From NCBI RefSeq assembly GCF_023746595.1, contig NZ_CP080572.1, positions 868,001 through 932,000 of the forward strand: 64,000 nt of DNA. The letters are read 5' to 3'. This document shows positions 37,491 to 45,983 of this stretch, one piece after another. The translations under genes were made by a program, and so were the position numbers. Numbering within the stretch: position 1 is the stretch's first letter; each line of letters starts with the position of its first letter. Source of the DNA: Thermococcus argininiproducens. Its GTDB lineage: Archaea > Methanobacteriota_B > Thermococci > Thermococcales > Thermococcaceae. The notes under the pieces are model-generated. The model ran no database searches. It was given only the letters and a program-made list of their open reading frames with translations, and was not told the DNA's origin.

Positions 37491-38802
37491 TGTAGTTGTT
37501 ATTGGAACTGGTGTAGCTGGTTCTTCTGCTGTTTATAAGTTTGCAAAGGCTGGCTTGAGTGTTGCTATTGTTGACGAGAGACCCTTTGGTGGAACATGTG
37601 CTCTTAGGGGTTGTGACCCAAAGAAAATTCTCATTGGGGGAGCCGAACTTGTAGATTGGATTAAGAGAATGAACGACAAAGGTATTGAAGGAAAAGTACA
37701 CATAAACTGGAAAAAGCTCATGGCCTTTAAGAGAGAATGGACTAAAGATTTTCCAGAAAAGATGGAAAATGCTCTCAAAAAGGCAGGGATTGAAACAATT
37801 CATGGGAGAGCTCAGTTTATAGATAAAGATAGGATACAAGTTAATGGGGATGTTATAATATCTGACAAATTTCTGATAGCAACTGGTGCAAAGCCGAGAG
37901 AACTCAACATTCCGGGGGAGGAGTATGTTATAACCAGTGATGAATTTCTTGAACTTGATGAGTTGCCGGAGAGGATAGTTTTCATCGGTGGGGGGTACAT
38001 ATCATTTGAATTTGCACATTTAGCAGCACGCGCTGGAACTTCTGTGATAATACTTCATAGAAGTGAGAGGCCCCTGAAGAACTTTGAGCCTTATATAGTG
38101 GATATCCTTCTCAAAGCTACTGAAGATGCTGGTATAAATGTTATAACTAACGCTCCTGTGAAAGAAGTAAAGAAAAAAGAGGAAGTATTTGTTGTGAAAA
38201 CCCCCCAAGGTGATTTTGAAGCTGATCTTGTGGTCCATGGGGCTGGTAGGGTTCCCAATATAAATAATCTTGGACTAGATGAAGCTGGAGTTGAGTATGA
38301 TAAAAGAGGAATAAAAGTGAATGAGTATATGCAAACAACGAATGAAACTATTTATGCTGCTGGAGATTGTGCCAAAGGTGGTTTACCATTGACACCAGTT
38401 GCAGCGGTAGAGGGAAGTATAGCTGCAAGCAATATTATCGAAGGAAACCATGTGAAAATTAACTATACTGCAATACCTACGGTAGTCTTTACAATCCCTC
38501 CAATGGCCTCGGTTGGCTTAAAGGAAGAGGAGGCTAGAAAAAAAGGCCTCAAATTCGTCATAAAAAAAGGTGATACCTCAAAATGGTACAACTCCATTAG
38601 AATAAATCAAAAGTATTCATGTTATGAGATTCTAATCGGAGAAGGAAATAGAATTCTTGGGGCACATTTGCTTGGTCAAAATGCAGAGGAAATTATGAAT
38701 ATCTTTGCTCTTGCAATTAAACTGGGCCTAACAGCTAAAGATCTAAAACATGCTTACTATACATATCCAAGTCATTCATATGACATCTTGTATATGCTCT
38801 AA
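37477..38802 (+). CDS. FAD-dependent pyridine nucleotide-disulfide oxidoreductase
   Basis: About 441 residues of the dihydrolipoamide dehydrogenase/mercuric and glutathione reductase family. It has FAD-binding VVVIGTGVAGSSAVYK, the redox pair GGTCALRGCDPKK (CxxxxC), a second nucleotide site IVFIGGGYISFEFAHLAARAG, and IYAAGDCAKGG. The usual C-terminal HxHPTxxE active-site motif is replaced by YTYPSHSYD, so the acid-base His is missing and the substrate may be unusual. It is not evidently the E3 of a 2-oxoacid dehydrogenase; no such genes are near. ATG 37468 is an alternative start. It lies in an islet between rpl14e and cbf5. Confidence 0.9.
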   Translation: MRKFDVVVIGTGVAGSSAVYKFAKAGLSVAIVDERPFGGTCALRGCDPKKILIGGAELVDWIKRMNDKGIEGKVHINWKKLMAFKREWTKDFPEKMENALKKAGIETIHGRAQFIDKDRIQVNGDVIISDKFLIATGAKPRELNIPGEEYVITSDEFLELDELPERIVFIGGGYISFEFAHLAARAGTSVIILHRSERPLKNFEPYIVDILLKATEDAGINVITNAPVKEVKKKEEVFVVKTPQGDFEADLVVHGAGRVPNINNLGLDEAGVEYDKRGIKVNEYMQTTNETIYAAGDCAKGGLPLTPVAAVEGSIAASNIIEGNHVKINYTAIPTVVFTIPPMASVGLKEEEARKKGLKFVIKKGDTSKWYNSIRINQKYSCYEILIGEGNRILGAHLLGQNAEEIMNIFALAIKLGLTAKDLKHAYYTYPSHSYDILYML

Positions 38803-38888
38803 AAGGAAAATCGGTTTAAGAAGGCTTTCTTAGTTTTTCTCATTCCTAGAAGAAGTGCTTCAGAGTGCTTCTTGAAAGTCTCGTTCTT

Positions 38889-38966
38889 TAGGGTGGGGAT
38901 GGAGTGATTGAGGGCTATGACTCCCGAGAGGAATCCCCCCTTCCGGACAAGGAAGGGGTCAGGAAG
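38889..38966 (+). ncRNA. solitary IS605-end / omega-RNA-like structured element
   Basis: Two adjacent hairpins: GGAGT/ACTCC (38901-38905 with 38920-38924), whose loop is framed by TGA on both sides, then CCCCTTCC/GGAAGGGG (38937-38944 with 38951-38958) with loop GGACAA. The arrangement 'TGA-framed stem, GAA, C-run hairpin' matches the 3' end of the decayed tnpB element at 49218-49275. Upstream TCGTTCTTTAGGGTGGGGAT also recalls IS200/IS605 right ends. No transposase gene adjoins it. It could be a relic insertion end or a domesticated guide-type RNA. GGGGAT/ATCCCC (38895-38900/38933-38938) is an alternative outer stem. Confidence 0.45.
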
Positions 38967-39015
38967 AAAGTCTCCCATAAAGTGGGGTAAGAATTATGAT
39001 GGGGGATATTCTAAA

Positions 39016-39024
39016 GATTTATAA
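39016..39024 (+). promoter_or_regulatory. TATA box of cbf5
   Basis: GATTTATAAC about 35 bases before the cbf5 ATG shows that this half of the cluster has its own promoter, downstream of the islet. Confidence 0.5.
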
Positions 39025-39056
39025 CCATCTCTTTCAATTTTTTGTAGGTGAGGAGA

Positions 39057-40067
39057 ATGGCTAAGAAAAGGAAAAAGCGAGAGCTTGTACTTCCTGCTGA
39101 TCTCAAGAGAGAGGTTGTTATAAAGGACGAGAATGCTGAGACCAATCCAAAGTGGGGATGTCCTCCAGATAAGAGACCTATTGAACTTCATCTCCAGTTT
39201 GGTGTGATAAATCTTGACAAGCCTCCTGGTCCAACTAGCCACGAGGTTGTGGCATGGATTAAGAAATTGCTTAATCTTCAAAAAGCTGGTCATGGGGGAA
39301 CTCTCGATCCAAAAGTTACGGGAGTTTTACCAGTAGCTCTTGAAAGGGCTACTAGAGTTGTACAGGCCCTTTTACCTGCAGGAAAAGAATATATTGCTTT
39401 AATGCATCTTCATGGGAATGTTTCAGAGGATAAGATAAGAGCTGTCATGAGGGAATTTGAAGGAGAGATAATTCAAAGACCGCCATTAAGGAGTGCTGTT
39501 AAAAGGAGATTAAGGACTAGAAAAGTTTACTATATTGAAGTTTTAGAGATTGATGGTAAAGATGTTCTTTTTAGGGTCGGTGTTGAAGCAGGTACTTACA
39601 TACGTTCTCTAATTCATCACTTGGGCCTGGCTTTAGGTGTTGGGGCACATATGGCTGAACTTAGAAGAAGCAGAAGTGGGCCTTTCCGAGAAGATGAGAC
39701 ACTTGTAAGCCTTCATGATTTGATAGATGCTTATCATTTCTGGAAAGATGATGGGATTGAGAATTACTTTAGAAATGCAATTCAACCAATGGAAAAGGCA
39801 GTAGAACATTTACCTAAAGTTTGGATTAGGGATTCAGCAGTAGCAGCGGTTACCTATGGTGCTGATTTAGCAGTTCCAGGCATAGTGAGGCTTCATAAAG
39901 GTATCAAGCCAGGTGATTTAATTGCAATAATGACTCTCAAAGATGAGCTTGTGGCATTAGGGAAAGCAAAAATGAGCACTCAAGATATGTTAACTAGGGC
40001 AAAAGGGATTGCAGTAGATGTTGAAAAGGTATTTATGCCACGAGATTGGTATCCGAAAATGTGGTAG
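39057..40067 (+). CDS. cbf5: Cbf5 tRNA/rRNA pseudouridine synthase
   Basis: About 336 residues. The TruB-family catalytic motif is HGGTLDPKVTGVLP, with Asp near residue 85, followed by a C-terminal PUA domain (AAVTYGADLAVPGIVRLHKGIKPGDLIAIMT). Cbf5 is the catalytic core of H/ACA ribonucleoproteins and can also make pseudouridine 55 in tRNA. Start ATG 39057 follows AGGTGAGGAGA. In most Thermococcales it follows rpl14e directly (recall). Confidence 0.97.
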   Translation: MAKKRKKRELVLPADLKREVVIKDENAETNPKWGCPPDKRPIELHLQFGVINLDKPPGPTSHEVVAWIKKLLNLQKAGHGGTLDPKVTGVLPVALERATRVVQALLPAGKEYIALMHLHGNVSEDKIRAVMREFEGEIIQRPPLRSAVKRRLRTRKVYYIEVLEIDGKDVLFRVGVEAGTYIRSLIHHLGLALGVGAHMAELRRSRSGPFREDETLVSLHDLIDAYHFWKDDGIENYFRNAIQPMEKAVEHLPKVWIRDSAVAAVTYGADLAVPGIVRLHKGIKPGDLIAIMTLKDELVALGKAKMSTQDMLTRAKGIAVDVEKVFMPRDWYPKMW

Positions 40068-40121
40068 TTTGTTTTCTTTTCTCCCACTTAGATTTATAAA
40101 CTCCTTTGCTAACCTTCGATC

Positions 40122-40709
40122 ATGAGCCATTATTACTCTAAAGAACCACAAGTACCACTGAAAACTAAAATGATTGAAGTATTTATTAGAGGGGAGTATT
40201 TTAAATTCATCACTGCTAGCGGTGTTTTCTCCTTTGGAAAGCTTGATAGAGGGACCCAACTCCTAATAGAGAGTGCAGTGTTAGATAAAGACTGGGAAGT
40301 GCTTGATCTCGGTTGTGGATATGGTGTTATTGGTATAGTTGTCTCTAAATTTGTGAAGCGGGTTGTAATGACGGATGTTAATAGGAGGGCTGTGAACATA
40401 GCGAAGAAAAACTTAAAAATCAATAACATTAAGAATGCCGAGGTAAGATGGGGTTATCTTTATGAACCCGTCACAGATGAAAAGTTTCATAGCATAATTA
40501 CAAACCCTCCAGTACATGCAGGTAAGGATGTGTTGAGGGAAATAGTTATAAATGCACCCCTTCATCTCTACGATGGAGGATTACTTCAAATTGTAATTCG
40601 CACTAATCAAGGCGCAAAATATATTAAGACTTTAATGGAGGAGAGCTTTAAAGAAGTGGTTGAACTTGCGAAGGGCTCGGGCTTTAGAGTGTATGCCGGG
40701 ATAGCCTAG
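40122..40709 (+). CDS. class I methyltransferase, RsmC-like
   Basis: 195 residues, Rossmann-type SAM-dependent methyltransferase. Motif I is [15 protein letters not shown] near residue 60, motif [18 protein letters not shown], and motif IV NPPVHAG, typical of guanine N2 methylases acting on RNA (RsmC/MJ0882 group). The last 15 bases (YAGIA plus stop) also encode the 5' end of tRNA-Ser. TTTATAAA at 40093 is its TATA box and the message is probably leaderless. Confidence 0.88.
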   Translation: MSHYYSKEPQVPLKTKMIEVFIRGEYFKFITASGVFSFGKLDRGTQLLIESAVLDKDWEVLDLGCGYGVIGIVVSKFVKRVVMTDVNRRAVNIAKKNLKINNIKNAEVRWGYLYEPVTDEKFHSIITNPPVHAGKDVLREIVINAPLHLYDGGLLQIVIRTNQGAKYIKTLMEESFKEVVELAKGSGFRVYAGIA

Positions 40710-40781
40710 CCTGGGATGGCGCGGGCCTTGAGAGCCCGTGGGCGTTTGCCCGCCGGGGTTCAAATCCCCGTCCCGGCGCCA
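40695..40781 (+). tRNA. tRNA-Ser (anticodon TGA)
   Basis: Acceptor GCCGGGA (40695-40701) pairs with TCCCGGC (40771-40777); discriminator G, encoded CCA at 40779-40781. The anticodon arm is CGGGC-CTTGAGA-GCCCG, and the long variable arm (GGGCG/TGCCC) marks a serine tRNA. T-arm CGGGGTTCAAATCCCCG. No intron. Its 5' end overlaps the methyltransferase stop. Confidence 0.96.
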
Positions 40782-40822
40782 AAATCCTCTTTAAAGGATT
40801 GAGATATGGAGGTGTGATTATA

Positions 40823-41269
40823 ATGGCTGACTTTAGACATATCGTGCGTGTAGCAAATGTTGATATAGATGGCCACAAACAACTTAGATTGGCCCTTACT
40901 GGGATCAAAGGAATAGGTGTAAACTTTGCAACAATAATATGCAAGGTTGCAGGTTTAGATCCAAAGATGAAAGCGGGTTATCTTACAGAAGAGCAAGTAA
41001 AGGCTATTGAAGCAGTTCTTGAAGATCCTGGAAAGCATGGTATTCCTGGATGGATACTTAACAGACCTAAAGATTACGAAAGTGGAAGGGATCTACATCT
41101 TACTGGGGCAAAACTCGTCATGGCATGGCGTGAGGATGTTAATAGGCTCAGGAGAATCAGGGCTTACAGAGGTATCAGGCATGAGCTTGGTCTGCCACTA
41201 AGAGGACAAAGGACTAAGTCGAACTTTAGAAGAGGTTCTACACTTGGTGTTAGCAGAAGGAAGAAGTGA
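40823..41269 (+). CDS. rps13: ribosomal protein S13 (uS13)
   Basis: About 148 residues. The helix-two-turn-helix opening [21 protein letters not shown] and the basic tail [22 protein letters not shown] are intact. Start ATG 40823 follows GGAGGTGTGATTAT; the frame from 40799 is longer but lacks support. It sits 41 bases after tRNA-Ser. Confidence 0.97.
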   Translation: MADFRHIVRVANVDIDGHKQLRLALTGIKGIGVNFATIICKVAGLDPKMKAGYLTEEQVKAIEAVLEDPGKHGIPGWILNRPKDYESGRDLHLTGAKLVMAWREDVNRLRRIRAYRGIRHELGLPLRGQRTKSNFRRGSTLGVSRRKK

Positions 41270-41279
41270 GGTGGTATAA

Positions 41280-41822
41280 ATGGGAGATCCAAAAAGACAA
41301 AGGAAAAGGTATGAAACTCCCTCTCATCCATGGATTAAAGAAAGGCTTGATAGAGAGAGGGTATTGGTTCAAAAATATGCTCTTAAAAATAAAAAGGAGC
41401 TATGGAAGCACGAAACCCAACTCAAGAACTTTAGAAGAAGAGCCAGGCGTTTACTAGCTGCGAGAGGAAAACAGGCAGAGATTGAGAGGGCTCAGCTTCT
41501 TCAGAGACTTGTGAGACTTGGTATGCTTCCAGAAGGAGCACACCTTGATGATGTTCTTTCACTTACAATAGATGATATTCTTGGGAGAAGGCTTCAAACA
41601 TTGGTATTCAAAAAAGGTCTGGCAAGGACAATCAAACAAGCAAGACAGCTAATTGTTCACGGACATATTGAGGTAAATGGCCAAGTAATTAGATCACCAA
41701 GTTACTTAGTACTCAAAGAGGAAGAAACCGGGATAACATATTCAAGAGCATCACCATTTGCGAATTCTCAACATCCTGAAAGAATGATGATTGAAGAGGC
41801 TCAGAAGGGTGAGGCACAATGA
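41280..41822 (+). CDS. rps4: ribosomal protein S4 (uS4)
   Basis: 180 residues. The S4 RNA-binding domain is [35 protein letters not shown] near residue 105. Archaeal form, shorter than the bacterial one. It overlaps rps11 by four bases. Confidence 0.98.
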   Translation: MGDPKRQRKRYETPSHPWIKERLDRERVLVQKYALKNKKELWKHETQLKNFRRRARRLLAARGKQAEIERAQLLQRLVRLGMLPEGAHLDDVLSLTIDDILGRRLQTLVFKKGLARTIKQARQLIVHGHIEVNGQVIRSPSYLVLKEEETGITYSRASPFANSQHPERMMIEEAQKGEAQ

Positions 41823-42238
41823 GTGAGGAACAACAAGTTGTTAATATAAAGAAAAAAGAAAAATGGGGCGTAGCCCACATCTATGCCTCTTACAATAACA
41901 CAATTATTCACATAACAGATCTAACTGGAGCTGAGACTATTTCAAAATGGAGCGGTGGGATGGTAGTTAAGGCAGACAGAGATGAATCATCACCCTATGC
42001 AGCAATGATTGCTGCTAGGAGGGCAGCAGAAGAGGCTATTGAAAAGGGCATAACTGGAGTTCATATAAAAGTTAGAGCTCCTGGAGGAAGTAGAAGTAAA
42101 AACCCAGGTCCCGGTGCTCAAGCAGCAATTAGAGCACTTGCAAGAGCAGGTCTTAGAATAGGAAGAGTAGAGGATGCTACACCCATACCGCACGATGGTA
42201 CAAGGCCAAAAGGCGGTAGAAGAGGAAGAAGAGTTTGA
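41819..42238 (+). CDS. rps11: ribosomal protein S11 (uS11)
   Basis: 139 residues. [47 protein letters not shown] and the C-terminal [21 protein letters not shown] are the family hallmarks. It forms part of the platform at the mRNA exit. Confidence 0.98.
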   Translation: MSEEQQVVNIKKKEKWGVAHIYASYNNTIIHITDLTGAETISKWSGGMVVKADRDESSPYAAMIAARRAAEEAIEKGITGVHIKVRAPGGSRSKNPGPGAQAAIRALARAGLRIGRVEDATPIPHDGTRPKGGRRGRRV

Positions 42239-42272
42239 TTTTTTCCTTAAAACCTCTTTTTTGGTGAGAAAA

Positions 42273-43049
42273 ATGCAAATAAAGGTTCTTGAAAAAAGAG
42301 ATGATGCAATCCGTTTTATTTTAGAAGGAGTGGATGTTGCATTTGCAAATGCGCTTAGGAGAACTATCCTAGGAGAAGTTCCAACTTTTGCGATCGATGA
42401 AGTAGAGTTCTATGAAAATGATTCAGCCCTTTTTGATGAGATAATAGCTCATAGACTAGCACTGATTCCTCTAACAACCCCCTTTGATAGATTTGAATTG
42501 GATAGCATGGAGTTAGAGGATTACACTGTTACTCTAAGTTTAGAAGCTGAGGGTCCGGCTATAGTGTATTCAGGTGATTTGAAGAGTGATGATCCTGATG
42601 TAAGGCCAGTGACTCCAAATATTCCTATAGTAAAACTCGCAGAGGGGCAACGGTTAGTTTTTAATGCATATGCAAAATTAGGGAAAGGAAAGGATCATGT
42701 CAAATGGCAACCGGGATTTGCTTACTATAAATACTTAACAAAAGTTCATGTAAGTAAAGAAATTCCAAATTGGGAAAAGATTAAGGAAATTGCAAAAAGG
42801 AAAAAGCTTCCCATTGAAGAGACTGAGGATGAACTAATACTAACTACAATAACAAGCTTTTACATTCCAAGGGAATTTGAGCAGTACATTGAGAACAAAA
42901 TAAAAGAAAAGGTAATCCCCAATACATTTGTCTTTACAGTGGAAAGTAACGGAGAACTCCCTGTTGAGGAAATTGTAAGCTTAGCACTTAAAATTCTAAT
43001 GAGAAAGAGCGATAAATTTATAAACGAGCTTCATAAATTAGCCGAATAG
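42273..43049 (+). CDS. rpoD: RNA polymerase subunit D (Rpo3)
   Basis: About 258 residues, the archaeal homologue of bacterial alpha N-terminus/Rpb3. Dimerisation helix [23 protein letters not shown] and the C-terminal [21 protein letters not shown] are seen. No cysteines for the Fe-S cluster found in some archaeal D subunits are visible. ATG 42273 follows GGTGAGAAAA; a longer frame from 42174 would overlap rps11. Its stop abuts tRNA-Leu. Confidence 0.96.
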   Translation: MQIKVLEKRDDAIRFILEGVDVAFANALRRTILGEVPTFAIDEVEFYENDSALFDEIIAHRLALIPLTTPFDRFELDSMELEDYTVTLSLEAEGPAIVYSGDLKSDDPDVRPVTPNIPIVKLAEGQRLVFNAYAKLGKGKDHVKWQPGFAYYKYLTKVHVSKEIPNWEKIKEIAKRKKLPIEETEDELILTTITSFYIPREFEQYIENKIKEKVIPNTFVFTVESNGELPVEEIVSLALKILMRKSDKFINELHKLAE

Positions 43050-43050
43050 C

Positions 43051-43138
43051 GCGGGGGTTGCCGAGCCTGGCCAAAGGCGCGGGATTTAGGGTCCCGTCCC
43101 GTAGGGGTTCCGGGGTTCAAATCCCCGCCCCCGCACCA
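43051..43138 (+). tRNA. tRNA-Leu (anticodon TAG)
   Basis: Acceptor GCGGGGG (43051-43057) pairs with CCCCCGC (43128-43134), discriminator A, CCA encoded at 43136-43138. The anticodon arm is CGGGA-TTTAGGG-TCCCG, and the long variable arm fits a class II leucine tRNA. No intron. It starts one base after the rpoD stop. Confidence 0.95.
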
Positions 43139-43188
43139 TGATGATCACCCCGTCCCTTGGTGCGAGAAGTAGGAAAGGAGGAATGCTC

Positions 43189-43551
43189 ATGAAGAGGACT
43201 GGTCCAACTGATATTAATTTGAGAAGACTCATTCGCTATCTAAGAAAGAAGTCAAATGAAGAGGATGTTAAGATATGGAAGGATGTAGCTTGGCGCTTAG
43301 AGAGGCCAAGAAGACAAAGAGCTGAAGTAAATCTTAGCAGAATAAATAGGCATACAAAGGAAGGAGACATTGTAATAGTGCCTGGAAGTGTTCTTGGAGC
43401 TGGGACATTAGATCATAAGGTCATTGTGGCAGCATGGAAGTTCAGTGAAAAAGCAAAAGAAAAGATTCTCCAAGCTGGTGGGGAAGCGATAGCAATTGAA
43501 GATCTCGTCGAGAGAAACCCAAAAGGTAGTGGAGTAATCATAATGGAGTGA
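43189..43551 (+). CDS. rpl18e: ribosomal protein L18e (eL18)
   Basis: About 120 residues. [21 protein letters not shown] and [26 protein letters not shown] are typical. AAAGGAGG at 43174-43181 selects ATG 43189; an ATG at 43183 is too close and the frame open from 43138 would begin inside tRNA-Leu. Confidence 0.96.
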   Translation: MKRTGPTDINLRRLIRYLRKKSNEEDVKIWKDVAWRLERPRRQRAEVNLSRINRHTKEGDIVIVPGSVLGAGTLDHKVIVAAWKFSEKAKEKILQAGGEAIAIEDLVERNPKGSGVIIME

Positions 43552-43557
43552 TGAGCC

Positions 43558-43986
43558 ATGAGAATTATTAATGCTGAAGGGTTAATCCTTGGGAGACTTG
43601 CATCAAAAGTTGCAAAAATGCTCCTTGAAGGAGAGGAGATCATTATTGTCAATGCGGAGAAGGCAATAATCACTGGGAACAGGGAGTTTATCTTTGAAAA
43701 GTATAAGCAAAGGACAGAACTCAGGACAAGAACAAATCCGAGAAAAGGGCCATTCTATCCAAAAAGAAGTGACGAACTAGTTAGGAGAACCATCAGAGGA
43801 ATGCTTCCATGGAAGACAGAGAGAGGACGAAAAGCATTTAAGAGGCTTAAAGTATATGCAGGAGTCCCAAAAGAGTTCGAGGGTAAGGAGTTTGAGACAA
43901 TAATTGAAGCCCACATGTCAAGGATTAAAACTCCTAAATATGTGACCGTTGGAGAGGTTGCTAAGTTCCTTGGTGGAAAATTCTGA
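43558..43986 (+). CDS. rpl13: ribosomal protein L13 (uL13)
   Basis: 142 residues. [39 protein letters not shown] and [28 protein letters not shown] are the family segments. An early assembly protein of the large subunit. Confidence 0.98.
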   Translation: MRIINAEGLILGRLASKVAKMLLEGEEIIIVNAEKAIITGNREFIFEKYKQRTELRTRTNPRKGPFYPKRSDELVRRTIRGMLPWKTERGRKAFKRLKVYAGVPKEFEGKEFETIIEAHMSRIKTPKYVTVGEVAKFLGGKF

Positions 43987-43996
43987 GGTGATGATA

Positions 43997-44404
43997 ATGA
44001 GGATAATTCAAACCGCAGGAAAAAGAAAAAGTGCAGTTGCGAGAGCTACTATAAGGGAAGGAAAGGGCAGAGTGAGAGTTAACCACAAGCCCGTTGAGAT
44101 ACTTGAACCAGAAATAGCCAGATTCACAATAATGGAGCCATTAGTTCTTGCTGGAGAAGAGATATTGAGTAAAGTGGATATTGATGTTAAGGTTGAAGGT
44201 GGAGGCTTTATGGGACAAGCTGAAGCAGCCAGAATTGCAATAGCAAGAGCATTAGTAGAGTGGACTGGGGACATGAACCTCAAAGAAAAGTTTATGAAGT
44301 ACGATAGGACTATGCTTGTTGGTGATTCAAGAAGAACAGAGCCGCACAAACCAAACCGCTCCACAAAAGGTCCAAGAGCAAAAAGGCAAAAGAGTTATCG
44401 TTGA
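43997..44404 (+). CDS. rps9: ribosomal protein S9 (uS9)
   Basis: About 135 residues. [25 protein letters not shown] at the start and [11 protein letters not shown] at the end, where the tail contacts P-site tRNA. GAGGTGATGATA selects ATG 43997; ATG 43991 is within the binding site. Confidence 0.97.
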   Translation: MRIIQTAGKRKSAVARATIREGKGRVRVNHKPVEILEPEIARFTIMEPLVLAGEEILSKVDIDVKVEGGGFMGQAEAARIAIARALVEWTGDMNLKEKFMKYDRTMLVGDSRRTEPHKPNRSTKGPRAKRQKSYR

Positions 44405-44451
44405 TTCCCTTTAAAATTTCCTTAAATCTAAAAACTAAAAAGGTGGTTCGT

Positions 44452-44649
44452 TTGATAGTTCCCGTGAGATGTTTCACCTGTGGAAAGGTGATTGGAGATA
44501 AGTATTACATATTCAAAGAGCGTGTTGAAAAAGGAGAAGATCCAGAGAAAGTCCTTGATGATCTTGGACTTGAAAGATATTGCTGTAGAAGAATGCTCCT
44601 AAGTCATGTTGAACTCATAGATGAGATCATGCATTATAGGGTGTACTAA
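44452..44649 (+). CDS. rpoN: RNA polymerase subunit N (Rpo10)
   Basis: About 65 residues. The zinc-bundle motif is [14 protein letters not shown] with the second pair RYCCRRM, as in Rpb10. AGGTGG at 44441-44446 points to TTG 44452 (MIVPVRCF) as start; the frame is open back to 44401. Confidence 0.95.
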   Translation: MIVPVRCFTCGKVIGDKYYIFKERVEKGEDPEKVLDDLGLERYCCRRMLLSHVELIDEIMHYRVY

Positions 44650-44669
44650 AACAACCACATTTCTTTGGA

Positions 44670-44747
44670 GGGGCCGTGGGGTAGCTTGGTCCATCCTCCC
44701 GGCTTGGGGTGCCGGAGACCCGGGTTCAAATCCCGGCGGCCCCACCA
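44670..44747 (+). tRNA. tRNA-Pro (anticodon GGG)
   Basis: Acceptor GGGGCCG (44670-44676) pairs with CGGCCCC (44737-44743), discriminator A, encoded CCA at 44745-44747. The anticodon arm is CCGGC-TTGGGGT-GCCGG and the T arm CCGGGTTCAAATCCCGG. No intron. It lies between rpoN and rpoK. Confidence 0.95.
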
Positions 44748-44769
44748 AAATTTGCATGGGTGATATGTG

Positions 44770-44943
44770 ATGTTTAGATATACAAGATTTGAAAAGGCGA
44801 GGATTATAGGTGCAAGGGCGTTGCAGATAGCTATGGGTGCACCAGTGTTAATTAATATTCCAGAAGGAGCAAGCCCGTTGGACGCTGCAATAGTAGAGTT
44901 TGAAAAAGGGATAATCCCAATAACCGTTATAAGGCCTAGTTAG
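44770..44943 (+). CDS. rpoK: RNA polymerase subunit K (Rpo6)
   Basis: 57 residues: [19 protein letters not shown], then [19 protein letters not shown] and IIPITVIRP, the Rpb6/omega-like core. GGGTGAT at 44758-44764 precedes the ATG at 44770. It begins 23 bases after tRNA-Pro and is followed eight bases later by the enolase-like gene. Confidence 0.95.
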   Translation: MFRYTRFEKARIIGARALQIAMGAPVLINIPEGASPLDAAIVEFEKGIIPITVIRPS

Positions 44944-44951
44944 GTGATCCG

Positions 44952-45977
44952 ATGACAGTAATTGAAAATGTAGTTGGTAGAATCTCAGTCCTTAAAGGTG
45001 GCAAATACTCTGTTGAGATTGATGTCATTACTACTTCCGGCTTTGGGAGATTTGCAGCCCCTATTGATGAAAATCCCTCCTTATATATCGTGGAGGCACA
45101 CAGAGCTGTGAGTGAAGTTGATGAAATAATTGGTCCAGAGTTAATTGGCTTTGATTCTCAAGAACAAGAGCTTATAGACTCTTATCTTTGGGAAATAGAT
45201 GGGACTGAGGACTTAAGCCATATTGGTGCCAACACAGCTTTAGCAGTTTCAGTAGCTGTTGCAAAGGCCGCGGCGAACGTGAAAAAAGTGCCCCTGTATA
45301 GTTACGTTGGAGGGACTTTTACTACTGAGCTCCCAGTTCCAATGCTTAAATTTGCTGAAGATGATAATTTTGAGTACATTGTGCTTGTGAGGGATTTAAT
45401 GGAGATCTCCGATGTAATTGATGCTATGGTGAAAATTAAAGAGAACAGTAAAGGAATCAGTTTAGAAGAACTTTCAAGGGCTTCAGAAGTAGCAAGTGAT
45501 GAACTGGGGCTTGAAGTTGCACTGGGATTGATACAAAAGAGAGAGATGAAAATTGAAGAGGTACTCCAAGCGGTTGAGGATTATAATATTGCTTACATTA
45601 AGCCGTTAGGAGAGGAAGAACTTTTCCTTGAACTTATAGCTGGGACTCATGGAGTATTTATTGATGGGGAATATCTCTTCAAAACAAAGGACATACTTGA
45701 TAGAAGATATTACAATGCTCTTTCAATTAAACCAATTAACTTAGGAACTCTCACAGATCTTTACAATTTGATTAATGATGTTAAGTCTGAAAGGATAGCT
45801 CCAATATTGGCTGAAGCAAAATATGAGTCTGCTGATGAAGCGTTGTCCCACTTAGCAGTGGGCTTTAAGTGCCCCGCCATAATGCTCCAAGAGAGTTCTC
45901 TTATTAAAATAAACGAGCTTATTAGGATAGCGGAGGATTTGGGTGAAAGAGGAAGGATAATAACATTTGAGGGGTGA
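44952..45977 (+). CDS. enolase-like protein, probably non-catalytic
   Basis: 341 residues, against about 430 for enolase. Homology is shown by GANTALAVSVAVAKAAANVKKVPLYSYVGG, matching enolase GANAILGVSLAVAKAAA...PLYRYLGG, and SIKPINLGTL against VKVNQIGTL. Yet metal-binding and catalytic segments are lost: the IEDP motif reads YIKPLGEE, and the second acidic site reads FIDGEYL. True enolase is often encoded between rpoK and rps2 in euryarchaea, so this looks like a decayed, retained copy with a structural or regulatory role (inference). Confidence 0.85.
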   Translation: MTVIENVVGRISVLKGGKYSVEIDVITTSGFGRFAAPIDENPSLYIVEAHRAVSEVDEIIGPELIGFDSQEQELIDSYLWEIDGTEDLSHIGANTALAVSVAVAKAAANVKKVPLYSYVGGTFTTELPVPMLKFAEDDNFEYIVLVRDLMEISDVIDAMVKIKENSKGISLEELSRASEVASDELGLEVALGLIQKREMKIEEVLQAVEDYNIAYIKPLGEEELFLELIAGTHGVFIDGEYLFKTKDILDRRYYNALSIKPINLGTLTDLYNLINDVKSERIAPILAEAKYESADEALSHLAVGFKCPAIMLQESSLIKINELIRIAEDLGERGRIITFEG

Positions 45978-45983
45978 AGAAAG

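Noticed and set aside
37477-38802. E3 component of a 2-oxoacid dehydrogenase complex
   Set aside because: The HxHPTxxE motif is missing and no E1, E2 or lipoyl-carrier genes are adjacent.
38889-38949. Canonical H/ACA guide RNA next to cbf5
   Set aside because: A TGA/TGA kink-loop-like hairpin and an ACA at 38947 are present, but the pairing leaves no 5' guide strand in the pocket and only about five base pairs to the kink loop. Similarity to the tnpB element end explains the fold better.
42174-42272. Extended N-terminus for RpoD
   Set aside because: The upstream codons overlap rps11 and do not resemble the subunit; GGTGAGAAAA before ATG 42273 fixes the start.
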